From: Micromonospora sp. PLK6-60 | Lineage (GTDB): Bacteria > Actinomycetota > Actinomycetes > Mycobacteriales > Micromonosporaceae | Assembly (NCBI RefSeq): GCF_019890675.1 | Contig: NZ_JAIOAA010000008.1 | Coordinates: 62,001 to 126,000, forward strand | Length of the DNA stretch: 64,000 nt | Direction: 5' to 3' | Part shown: positions 40,772 to 48,149 of the stretch, one piece after another | Numbering within the stretch: the first letter of the stretch is position 1 | Layout: each line of letters begins with the position of its first letter | Program-made: the position numbers and the translations under genes | The notes under the pieces: model-generated | Told to the model about the DNA's origin: nothing | The model's database searches: none | Seen by the model: only the letters and a program-made list of their open reading frames with translations

Positions 40772-43054
40772 TCAGAGCCGGTAGACGACCGCCGACCCGA
40801 CCTCCGAGCGGGTGACCCCGAGACCGTCGACCGGCTCGTCCACCACCCGCTCCCAGGGGGTGCCGGCCAGGTGGTCGCGCAGCAGCACCACGTTGCGCAC
40901 CCCGAGGGTGCGCAGGTAGTCGACGCTTACCTGGTCCGGGAAGGTCAGCGTCACCCGGCGGACCTCGTCGAGCTGGGTCGGGGTGAAACCGCTGCCGCCG
41001 TTGACCACCTGCTGGAAGCGCGAGGTCGACCAGAGCATCACCGGCTGGTCGAGGTTCTGGCTGCTGGGCAGCACCAGGAGCGGGCCGTCCACCGTGCGCA
41101 TCGCGGCGGGCTGCTCGGGCACCACCGGATGCGGCGTGGCGTTCACCCCCTCGACGGCCACCAGCAGCAGCGGCAGCAGGGTGGCCAGCCGCAGCCACAC
41201 CCCCGGCCGGTACGGGGGCCGCTCGGCGGCGATCTCGCCCACCCGCTCGGCGAACGCACTGACCGCGCCCGCGGCGAGCAGACCGAGCAGCAGCGTGGCC
41301 CAGAGCATCATCCGGCCCGGCGTGCGCAACCCGTTCCAGCCGGGCAGGTAGTCGAAGAGCGGCACGTAGGTGAAGGTGCCGCCGAAGAACCGGGTGCCCA
41401 TCGCCAGCGCCATGGTGACCACCACCCCGGCCAGCAGCAGCAGCCGGTGCCGCAGCCGCCACACCGAGAAGAACAGGCCCCCCGCCGCCAGCGCGTACAG
41501 CACGAAGCCGGGCAGCAGGGTCATCTCCGGCGGCCAGGGCAGCGCCGCCCGGGCCCCCTCGTGCAGGGCCCCCCAGATCCGCGACTCGGCCGGCGCGGTG
41601 AACAGGCCGCCCGCCGGGGGCGAGTAGATGGCGATGTCGCCGATGGTGCGCTGCGCGTTCGGGTGCAGCTCGGCCACCTTGAAATACGGAATGGACAGCA
41701 ACGCCCCGACCGCGGCGAAGACCACCCCGCCGATCAGGTCGGCGACGAGCAGCCGGGCACCGAACACCGGCCGGCGCACCAGCCACCGCACCGCCGCCAC
41801 CAGCACCACACCCGCCAGCACGTACGCGAACGCCAGGCCGATGCCGAAGCCCAGGCTGAGCTGCCAGGCGGCCACCAACCAGCCCGCGTACACCCAGCCG
41901 GGGCGGCGCCGGTCGGGGCGGTAACCGTGGCGCAGCGACCAGCCGTGCCCCCGGGCCAGCATGGCCAGCGCCAGCGGGATGCCGCCGTTGGAGACGATGT
42001 GCAGGTGCCCGGCCTGGGCCAACAGCCACGGCGCGTACGTGAAGCTGACCCCGGCCACCGCCGCGCCGATCCGGCCGGAGCCCAGCTGACGCGCCAGCGC
42101 GTACGCCCCGAACGTGGCCAGCGCGTGGGCCAGCACGAAGATGATGTTGTAGCGCAGCACGGCGGCGTCGGGGCCGGTGCCGATCAGGCCGGCCGGCGCG
42201 TAGCCGAGCAGCATGTCGGAGAAGGCGAAGCTCCAGGGCTCCGGGAAGAACGTGTTGGACTGGAACAACCGCGCCGGGTCGGTCAGCAGGATGTGCCCGG
42301 ACCAGGCCATCTGCCACGACTGCAGGCTCGGGTCCCAGTAGTCCTGGGGCAGCGTGTAGCGCGGGTAGCGCAGAGCGGGCCAGGTCAGCAGGACCGCCAG
42401 GCCGACCGCGCCGAGCGCGGCCAGCGTCCACTCGTGGGCCAGGAAACGGCCGACCCGGCCACGGGCCCGCCCCAGCCGGGTGAGCTGCCGCGCGGGGGCC
42501 GGGCCGAACGACTCCCAGCGGTCGGGTTCGGCCTTACCTGCGGGAGAAGCCTGGTCGGCCGCGGCGCCGGCGGCGGGTTTCGCGGCGGCGTCGGACCCGT
42601 CCCCGGGTTTCGTGTCGGCGTCGGATCCGTTCCCGGGCTTCGCGGCGGCGCCGGACCTGTCACCGGTTGGGCCGTTCCCGGCGGACCTGTTCCCGGCGGT
42701 CCCGCCTCCGGCCGACCCGTTCCCGGCGGACCCGGCGACGGCACCGGCGGCGCTCGGGCCGGCGGTCGGTTCCTTGCCGGTGGGCTCCTGGCTGGGGCCA
42801 GCCGCCGCTTTCTCAGCGGTGCGGGCCTGGCCGGGGTCGGCGCCCGTCTCCTTGTCGGTGCGGGCCTGGCGGGGGTCGGCCGCCGATCCGTTTGCGGTGG
42901 TGCCGGGGCTCGCGTCCGGTGCCGTGCCGGTGGGTGGCTGGCTGCCGGGGGCCGATCCGTTGGTGGTGGGGCCCTGGCCGGCGGCGGCCCGCGCGGGCTC
43001 GCCGTGCCCCGGCGGGGACCCGCCGGCGTCCGCGGCGGACTGCTCGGTGGTCAT
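40772..43054 (-). CDS. Polytopic GT-C-type membrane protein with long disordered N-terminus
   Basis: A 760-residue protein. The first ~180 residues are low-complexity Gly/Ala/Ser/Thr/Pro with repeats such as PGQARTAEKAAAGPSQEPTG and KPGNGSDADTKPGDGSDAAA. From FLAHEWTLAALGAVGLAVLL on there are roughly 11-12 membrane helices, with a periplasmic loop PQDYWDPSLQSWQMAWSGHI that resembles the acidic loop 1 of GT-C glycosyltransferases. A C-terminal soluble domain of about 130 residues follows (TPGRMMLWATLLLG to GSAVVYRL). It overlaps the endonuclease gene by ATGA. The donor and acceptor are not known. Confidence 0.78.
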   Translation of the reverse strand: MTTEQSAADAGGSPPGHGEPARAAAGQGPTTNGSAPGSQPPTGTAPDASPGTTANGSAADPRQARTDKETGADPGQARTAEKAAAGPSQEPTGKEPTAGPSAAGAVAGSAGNGSAGGGTAGNRSAGNGPTGDRSGAAAKPGNGSDADTKPGDGSDAAAKPAAGAAADQASPAGKAEPDRWESFGPAPARQLTRLGRARGRVGRFLAHEWTLAALGAVGLAVLLTWPALRYPRYTLPQDYWDPSLQSWQMAWSGHILLTDPARLFQSNTFFPEPWSFAFSDMLLGYAPAGLIGTGPDAAVLRYNIIFVLAHALATFGAYALARQLGSGRIGAAVAGVSFTYAPWLLAQAGHLHIVSNGGIPLALAMLARGHGWSLRHGYRPDRRRPGWVYAGWLVAAWQLSLGFGIGLAFAYVLAGVVLVAAVRWLVRRPVFGARLLVADLIGGVVFAAVGALLSIPYFKVAELHPNAQRTIGDIAIYSPPAGGLFTAPAESRIWGALHEGARAALPWPPEMTLLPGFVLYALAAGGLFFSVWRLRHRLLLLAGVVVTMALAMGTRFFGGTFTYVPLFDYLPGWNGLRTPGRMMLWATLLLGLLAAGAVSAFAERVGEIAAERPPYRPGVWLRLATLLPLLLVAVEGVNATPHPVVPEQPAAMRTVDGPLLVLPSSQNLDQPVMLWSTSRFQQVVNGGSGFTPTQLDEVRRVTLTFPDQVSVDYLRTLGVRNVVLLRDHLAGTPWERVVDEPVDGLGVTRSEVGSAVVYRL

Positions 43055-43839
43055 GCGGCGGGGCTCCCGCCCAGCTGCTCGCGCAGGAAGTCGATGTCCG
43101 CGCCCTGGCCGGCCGCGCCACCGGGCGTCTCGACCACCACCGGCGCCCCGGCGGCACGGATCACCGCGACCACCAGCTCCGGGTCGATGGTGCCGCCACC
43201 GAGGTTGTCGTGCCGGTCCTGGCCGGAGTTGAACGCCCCCTTGGAGTTGTTGGCGTGCACCAGGTCGATCCGCCCGGTGATCGCCTTGACCCGGTCGACC
43301 AGGCCGAGCAGGTCCTCCCCGCCGGCGTGCGCGTGGCAGGTGTCCAGGCAGAAGCCGACCTCGTACTCCCCGACGGCGTCCCAGAGCCGGGCCAGCGCGT
43401 CGAGTCGGCGAGCGCAGGCGTTGTCGCCGCCGGCGGTGTTCTCGATCAGGACGGGCAGCTTGAACCCGCCGGTCTCCGCCGCGTACGCGAACGTCTTGCG
43501 CCAGTTGTCGAAACCGACCGTCAGGTCGGCGCCGGAGTTGACGTGCCCGCCGTGCACGATCAGCCCCTGCGCGCCGATGGCCGCCGCCGCGTCGGCGTGC
43601 CCGACCAGCAGCTTGCGGCTGGGGATGCGGATCCGGTTGTTGAGCGTGGCGACGTTGATCACGTATGGCGCGTGGACGTAGAGGTCGACGTCGGCGGCGC
43701 GCAGCCGGTCCGCGTCCTCCCGCGGCTTCGGGGCCTTCCAGCCCTGCGGGTCGGAGAGGAAGAACTGGACGGTGTCGGCGCCGCGGGCGGCTGCCTCAGC
43801 CAGCGGGTCGGCCGAATCGACGTGAGCTCCGATACGCAT
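43051..43839 (-). CDS. nfo: Endonuclease IV-type AP endonuclease (Xyl isomerase-like TIM barrel)
   Basis: The 262-residue TIM-barrel protein shows endonuclease IV metal ligands: MRIGAHVDSADPL at the start, VHAPYVINVA, LIVHGGHVNSG, VLIENTAGGDN, GFCLDTCHAHAGG, LVHANNSKGAFNSGQDRHDN and VVVETPG at the end. The enzyme incises abasic sites in base excision repair. It is slightly shorter than E. coli Nfo (285), as in other actinobacteria. It is translationally coupled to the downstream membrane glycosyltransferase-like gene. Confidence 0.92.
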   Translation of the reverse strand: MRIGAHVDSADPLAEAAARGADTVQFFLSDPQGWKAPKPREDADRLRAADVDLYVHAPYVINVATLNNRIRIPSRKLLVGHADAAAAIGAQGLIVHGGHVNSGADLTVGFDNWRKTFAYAAETGGFKLPVLIENTAGGDNACARRLDALARLWDAVGEYEVGFCLDTCHAHAGGEDLLGLVDRVKAITGRIDLVHANNSKGAFNSGQDRHDNLGGGTIDPELVVAVIRAAGAPVVVETPGGAAGQGADIDFLREQLGGSPAA

Positions 43840-44373
43840 GCCCGGGAGCCTACGTCGCCACCCTGACGCGCGGTGCGACGGCGGCGGGGAGTCGCGGACC
43901 CGGGTGTCGCGTCACCGGCTGCCCGGCGGGTCGTTGACCCGGATGGATGTACGGCGGTGCCGGGTGCGGGTGGCCGAAGGTGGGGTCGCTGCACCGAATA
44001 TCCCGAAAACCCCGACACATGACGAAAACCCCGGTAGCGTCTCATAACAACACAACAAAGCTCCGCGGGGCGTCTTCGGTCCAACCTCATCGGTGTGGTC
44101 GTTCCTCCCCAGGTCCCACCCAAGGAATGCGGACGGGACGCCCTGCGGCCTCGTGGACGGGGGTCCGGTCCCGGCGCTCGACGCCGGTGCCGGGCCCCCG
44201 TCGCCACGTCCGGCCGGGCCGCTCCGACCTGCCCGGTCATGATCGTCCGGACCGGGTATTCTGGTCCGGTTGTCCGCGCCCGGCCGGGGCCGACCCGGTG
44301 CGAGCGGGCACGACGCACGACCTCCTGCCACGGAAGGACCGTGGCCGCATAGCCCACAGGAGGTGAGCACGTC
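43840..44373. other. nfo-rpsF divergent intergenic region and rpsF leader
   Basis: A 534-base gap with no supported gene. It has a direct repeat CGAAAACCCC (44004-44013 and 44023-44032), a TAGCGT minus-10-like box at 44035-44040 followed by an AT-rich run, and a strong hairpin (GACGGGGGTCCGG with GCCGGGCCCCCGTC at about 44156-44202) in the presumed leader. A CAGGAGGTGAG ribosome binding site precedes rpsF. The long leader could carry ribosomal-protein autoregulation, which the sequence alone cannot show. Confidence 0.6.
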
Positions 44374-44664
44374 TTGCGTCATTACGAAGTCATGGTGATC
44401 CTCGACCCCAGCCTCGAGGAGCGCACCGTCGCCCCGTCGCTCGACACGTACCTGAACGTGATCCGGACCGCGGGTGGCTCGGTGGAGAAGACGGACGTGT
44501 GGGGCCGCCGGCGCCTCGCGTACGAGATCAACAAGAAGGCCGAGGGCATCTACGCCGTCGTCGACCTCCAGGCGACGCCGGAGGCCGTGGCCGAGCTGGA
44601 CCGTCAGCTGCGACTCAACGAGTCCGTGCTGCGCACCAAGGTCATCCGGCCGGAGATGCGCTAA
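44374..44664 (+). CDS. rpsF: 30S ribosomal protein S6
   Basis: S6 binds the central domain of 16S rRNA with S18. The 96-residue protein begins at TTG (MRHYEVMVILDPSLEERTVA) after a strong AGGAGGTGAG site. WGRRRLAYEINKKAEGIYAV is the family core. First gene of rpsF-ssb-rpsR-rplI. Confidence 0.97.
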   Translation: MRHYEVMVILDPSLEERTVAPSLDTYLNVIRTAGGSVEKTDVWGRRRLAYEINKKAEGIYAVVDLQATPEAVAELDRQLRLNESVLRTKVIRPEMR

Positions 44665-44760
44665 GCAATCCACCCCAGTTCGCCCGGACCTGCCTCATCG
44701 GCTCTGTCGTACGGCTCTGAGAGCCTGTGACGGACCTGATGAGTGCGCGAGGAGATGGTC

Positions 44761-45276
44761 ATGGCAGGAGACACCACCATCACGGTCATCGGCAATCTGA
44801 CCGATGACCCCGAGTTGCGGTTCACCCCGTCCGGCGCGGCGGTCGCCAAGTTCCGGGTCGCTTCGACGCCCCGGTTCATGGACAAGGCCTCCGGCGAGTG
44901 GAAGGACGGCGAGCCACTCTTCCTGGCGTGCACGGTGTGGCGGCAGGCGGCGGAACACGTCGCCGAGTCGCTGCAACGAGGCGCCCGCGTGATCGTCTCG
45001 GGTCGGCTGCGCCAGCGGTCGTACGAGACCCGCGAGGGTGAGAAGCGCACCGTCATCGAGCTCGAGGTCGACGAGATCGGCCCGTCGCTGCGCTACGCCA
45101 CGGCGAAGGTGCAGAAGATGTCTCGCTCCGGCGGTGGTGGCGGCGGCTTCGGCTCCGGTGGTGGTGGCAACCAGGGTGGCGGCGGAGGCAACTTCGACGA
45201 CCCCTGGGCCTCGGCCGCACCCAGTCCCTCCCGCTCCGGTTCGGGCGGCAACTTCGACGAGGAGCCTCCGTTCTAA
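44761..45276 (+). CDS. ssb: Single-stranded DNA-binding protein
   Basis: SSB protects single-stranded DNA and recruits repair and replication proteins. The 171-residue product has the OB fold (MAGDTTITVIGNLTDDPELR, FLACTVWRQAAEHVAESLQ, GARVIVSGRLRQRSYET), a Gly-rich linker from about residue 122, and the acidic protein-interaction tip FDEEPPF. ATG 44761 has GAGGAG seven bases upstream; an in-frame GTG at 44743 is less likely. Confidence 0.97.
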   Translation: MAGDTTITVIGNLTDDPELRFTPSGAAVAKFRVASTPRFMDKASGEWKDGEPLFLACTVWRQAAEHVAESLQRGARVIVSGRLRQRSYETREGEKRTVIELEVDEIGPSLRYATAKVQKMSRSGGGGGGFGSGGGGNQGGGGGNFDDPWASAAPSPSRSGSGGNFDEEPPF

Positions 45277-45317
45277 TGGCGCCGAGCGCCCGCGATCGCA
45301 AACCAGGAGCAAGGTCA

Positions 45318-45557
45318 ATGGCCAAGGCTGCGGCACTTCGCAAGCCGAAGAAGAAGGTGAACCCGCTCGACAAGGACGGGATCACCTATATCGATTACAA
45401 GGACACCGCGCTGCTGCGCAAGTTCATCTCCGACCGCGGCAAGATCCGCGCTCGGCGGGTGACCGGCGTGACCTCGCAGCAGCAGCGGCAGATCGCCCGT
45501 GCGGTCAAGAACGCCCGCGAGATGGCGCTCCTGCCGTACACCGCCACGGCGCGCTGA
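45318..45557 (+). CDS. rpsR: 30S ribosomal protein S18
   Basis: This 79-residue basic protein contains DGITYIDYKDTALLRKFISD and RRVTGVTSQQQRQIARAVKN, diagnostic of S18. It has no cysteines, so it is the zinc-independent C-minus form; a zinc-binding paralogue may exist elsewhere. CAGGAGC precedes the ATG. It partners with S6 encoded two genes upstream. Confidence 0.96.
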   Translation: MAKAAALRKPKKKVNPLDKDGITYIDYKDTALLRKFISDRGKIRARRVTGVTSQQQRQIARAVKNAREMALLPYTATAR

Positions 45558-45571
45558 GAGGGGGCACCGAC

Positions 45572-46018
45572 ATGAAGATCATCCTGACTCAGGAGGTGTC
45601 CGGCCTCGGCACCCCGGGCGACATCATCGAGGTGAAGGACGGCTACGGCCGTAACTACCTGCTGCCGCAGGGCTTCGCCATCGCCTGGACCAAGGGCGCG
45701 GAGAAGCAGGTCACCCTGATCAAGCGGGCCCGCGGGGCCCGGGAGATCCGCGACCTGGACCACGCCAACGAGGTCAAGGCCCAGCTCGAGGGCCTCAAGG
45801 TCAGCCTGAAGGCCCGCGCCGGCGACGGTGGCCGGCTCTTCGGCTCGGTCACCCCGGCCGAGATCGTCGAGGCCGTCAAGACCGCCGGCGGACCGGTCCT
45901 CGACCGCCGCCGGCTGGAGACGCCCGGTCACATCAAGTCGACCGGCACCTACCCGGTCAGCATCAAGCTGCACCCCGAGGTGACCGCCAAGTTCGACCTC
46001 AACGTCGTCCAGGGCTGA
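45572..46018 (+). CDS. rplI: 50S ribosomal protein L9
   Basis: L9 is an elongated two-domain protein bound to 23S rRNA. The 148-residue product has the N-terminal signature GDIIEVKDGYGRNYLLPQGF, the connecting helix, and the C-terminal domain RLFGSVTPAEIVEAVKTAGG. It starts 15 bases after rpsR and ends the ribosomal-protein/ssb operon, followed by a strong terminator. Confidence 0.96.
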   Translation: MKIILTQEVSGLGTPGDIIEVKDGYGRNYLLPQGFAIAWTKGAEKQVTLIKRARGAREIRDLDHANEVKAQLEGLKVSLKARAGDGGRLFGSVTPAEIVEAVKTAGGPVLDRRRLETPGHIKSTGTYPVSIKLHPEVTAKFDLNVVQG

Positions 46019-46035
46019 CACCACACCGCACCACC

Positions 46036-46072
46036 GAAAGGGCCCGCACCGGCATCCGGTGCGGGCCCTTTC
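46036..46072 (+). terminator. rplI operon terminator
   Basis: A perfect 17-bp stem (GAAAGGGCCCGCACCGG / CCGGTGCGGGCCCTTTC) with a 3-base loop starts 18 bases after the rplI stop. Confidence 0.85.
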
Positions 46073-46140
46073 GCGTCGCATCCGAGGCGGCGTCGCATCC
46101 GAGGCGGCGTCGCATCCGAGGCGGCGTCGCATCCGAGGCC
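46073..46140. repeat. Four tandem copies of a 17-bp unit
   Basis: GCGTCGCATCCGAGGCG is repeated four times head to tail (the last copy differs in its final base), filling the gap between the rplI terminator and the stop of the convergent gene. Such near-perfect copies indicate recent slippage expansion and a likely length-polymorphic site. Confidence 0.9.
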
Positions 46141-46143
46141 GCG

Positions 46144-47751
46144 TCAGCCGATCGGCTGCCCGGTCACCGCGCTGATCAGCACGGTGGAAAGCCCACCACC
46201 GACCACGGCCGCGGCCAACGCCACGGTCGTGGACCGCCACGTCGTACCGACCCGACGCAACACCACCGCCACCACCAGGCTGCTCAGCAGCGCCAACCCG
46301 AACCGCGGCGCGCCCGCGATCAGCGAACCCAGCGCGTGCGCCCGCGGCGAGTCACAACCACCGCCGCTGATGTCCGTCACGCAACCCGCCGGCGCCGACC
46401 CGTCCAAGGTCAGCAACCACAGGAAGACCAGCACCGCCGGCACCAGATAACAGGCCGCCGTGTAGACCAGCGGACGCAGCGGACCCCCCGGATCCGGGTC
46501 CAGCAGGTCGTCCTCCAGCCGGCGACCCCACACCCCGCTGCCCACCGCGTCGATGCGCTGCCGCCACGACCCCGAGTCCACCGGCCCGCCCGCACGGTCC
46601 ACCGACGGCCGGCGCGGCGCGACCCGGGGACGCGGCGCCGGGTAGCCCACCACCGGCGACCGCGGCGCGGACGGCGGCGCGTCCACCCACCGCGGATCGT
46701 CACCGGCCAACCGGGTGCCCGTCCAGAACCCGTCCACCTGCTCCCGCCAGGGCCAGCCCGTGGTCGGCTCCACCGGCTCGGCGCGAGCCGTCCCGCCCCA
46801 CCGCGCCGCCTCCGCGCGGTCCGGACCCTCGGCAGCCGCCGTACCCCAGCGGCCCGCGCCCGCGCCGTCCCACTCGGCGCGACCCCGGCCGTCGGGCCGG
46901 TCCCACCGGCCCGCACCGTCCCACTCGGCGGTGTCGGTGAAGCGGTCCCACTGCCCGGTGCTGTCACCCTGGTCCCACCGCCCGGCCGACGCGGACCGAT
47001 CCCAGCCGTCCGCGCCGGAGCCCTGCCAGGCGTGCACCCCGGACGCGTCCCACGGGTCCACCGCGGGCGGCTGCTCCGGCTCCACCTCGGCCGCGCGGCT
47101 CCACGGGTCGACCGCGGGTGACTGCTGCGGCTCCGGCTCCGGCGCGCGGCTCCACGGATCCACCGCCGGCCCCGCCTCCAGCGCCCGCCGGCTCCGCCGG
47201 GTCGGACGCACCGGCTCGGCCCCCGCCTCCGGCTCGTCCCCGCCCGACCAGGTCACCTGCGGCCGGCGGGTGGACGAGCGGCGCGGCCGGGTCGTCGGCA
47301 CCGCCCCGGACACCGGCTCGCCGTCGCCCGAACCGGCCCGCCGGCTACCGACGTACCCCTGCTCCTGTGGGCGGTCGAAGGTCCACTCGCTTGTGTGCTC
47401 CGACTCCGGGCCGGCCCCGATCGCGCGCAGCCCGGTCGAGCCCCGATCGGCGCGGCCACCCTGCCAGCCCGACCCGGACGCCGGGGCCTCAACCTCGTCG
47501 TCGTCCGGCGCCGCGTGCCGCCCCCGCCCGTCCGCGCGGGTCACCCCCGACTCCACCGCCCAGCGGGGAAGGTAGGCGTCCACCGGATCCTGGTCGCGCT
47601 CGCCGGCCCGACGCCGACCTTGCGGATGGTCACCTACCGGCTCCGACCAGTAGGCGTCGGTCGGGAGCGTCTCGCGAGCGTCGACCCAGCCGCCGATCGG
47701 TCGACGCTCACGCGGGCTGCCCTCCCCGCGCTCCCAGTCCCGGTAACTCAC
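46144..47751 (-). CDS. Hypothetical membrane protein with Trp-Asp repeat region
   Basis: The 535-residue protein starts at GTG (MSYRDWERGEGSPRERRPIG). A disordered N-terminal part of about 390 residues is rich in Arg, Asp, Glu, Pro and Trp. It contains three repeats of PAVDPWSRA type and then a run of short WDR/WDG units (for example AGRWDQGDSTGQWDRF). About four hydrophobic segments form the C-terminus (LVYTAACYLVPAVLVFLWLL; LIAGAPRFGLALLSSLVVAV; a last one ending VTGQPIG), with a CVTDISGGGC cysteine pair outside. I do not recognise the family. The position between rplI and dnaB is held by variable proteins in related genomes (recollection, unverified). Confidence 0.75.
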   Translation of the reverse strand: MSYRDWERGEGSPRERRPIGGWVDARETLPTDAYWSEPVGDHPQGRRRAGERDQDPVDAYLPRWAVESGVTRADGRGRHAAPDDDEVEAPASGSGWQGGRADRGSTGLRAIGAGPESEHTSEWTFDRPQEQGYVGSRRAGSGDGEPVSGAVPTTRPRRSSTRRPQVTWSGGDEPEAGAEPVRPTRRSRRALEAGPAVDPWSRAPEPEPQQSPAVDPWSRAAEVEPEQPPAVDPWDASGVHAWQGSGADGWDRSASAGRWDQGDSTGQWDRFTDTAEWDGAGRWDRPDGRGRAEWDGAGAGRWGTAAAEGPDRAEAARWGGTARAEPVEPTTGWPWREQVDGFWTGTRLAGDDPRWVDAPPSAPRSPVVGYPAPRPRVAPRRPSVDRAGGPVDSGSWRQRIDAVGSGVWGRRLEDDLLDPDPGGPLRPLVYTAACYLVPAVLVFLWLLTLDGSAPAGCVTDISGGGCDSPRAHALGSLIAGAPRFGLALLSSLVVAVVLRRVGTTWRSTTVALAAAVVGGGLSTVLISAVTGQPIG

Positions 47752-48149
47752 GGCCGGAGCGTGACCTTTCTCAACCGAAAGTGCAATCCGCTGTCCAGGT
47801 GTAGCCGTTCGCCGAGATAGTACGGGAAAACCGGCCGGAAAGCCTCACCGGAAAATTCTCCTCCACAGGCTGGGGATCACGTTTCAGCAGTTCAGAGCGA
47901 TGCGGCCCGGAATTCCCCATCCGTTTTCCACAGGCTGTGCACACGCTGCGCACACCCTTGCCCACCGGCGTCCACAGGTTGTCCCGAGGCTCGTCCACCG
48001 GCGTTGTTGAGCGGCTGACCTCGGGTTCCGTATCGTGAGGCACCGACCGGTCGCGCGATGCCCCCCGATCGACCGCACCGGTCCGATCGGAAGTTGTCGC
48101 ACCCCGCCGGTAGAGCTGGTAGACGACCTGACGCAGTGGAGGGGGATCC
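47752..48149. other. dnaB upstream region with DnaA-box-like sites
   Basis: This 398-base gap upstream of dnaB has no credible gene. It contains 9-mers related to the DnaA box: TTTTCCACA (47924-47932), GCGTCCACA (47968-47976) and TCGTCCACC (47991-47999). The AT content is locally raised near 47790-47860, where a dnaB promoter may lie. Confidence 0.55.
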
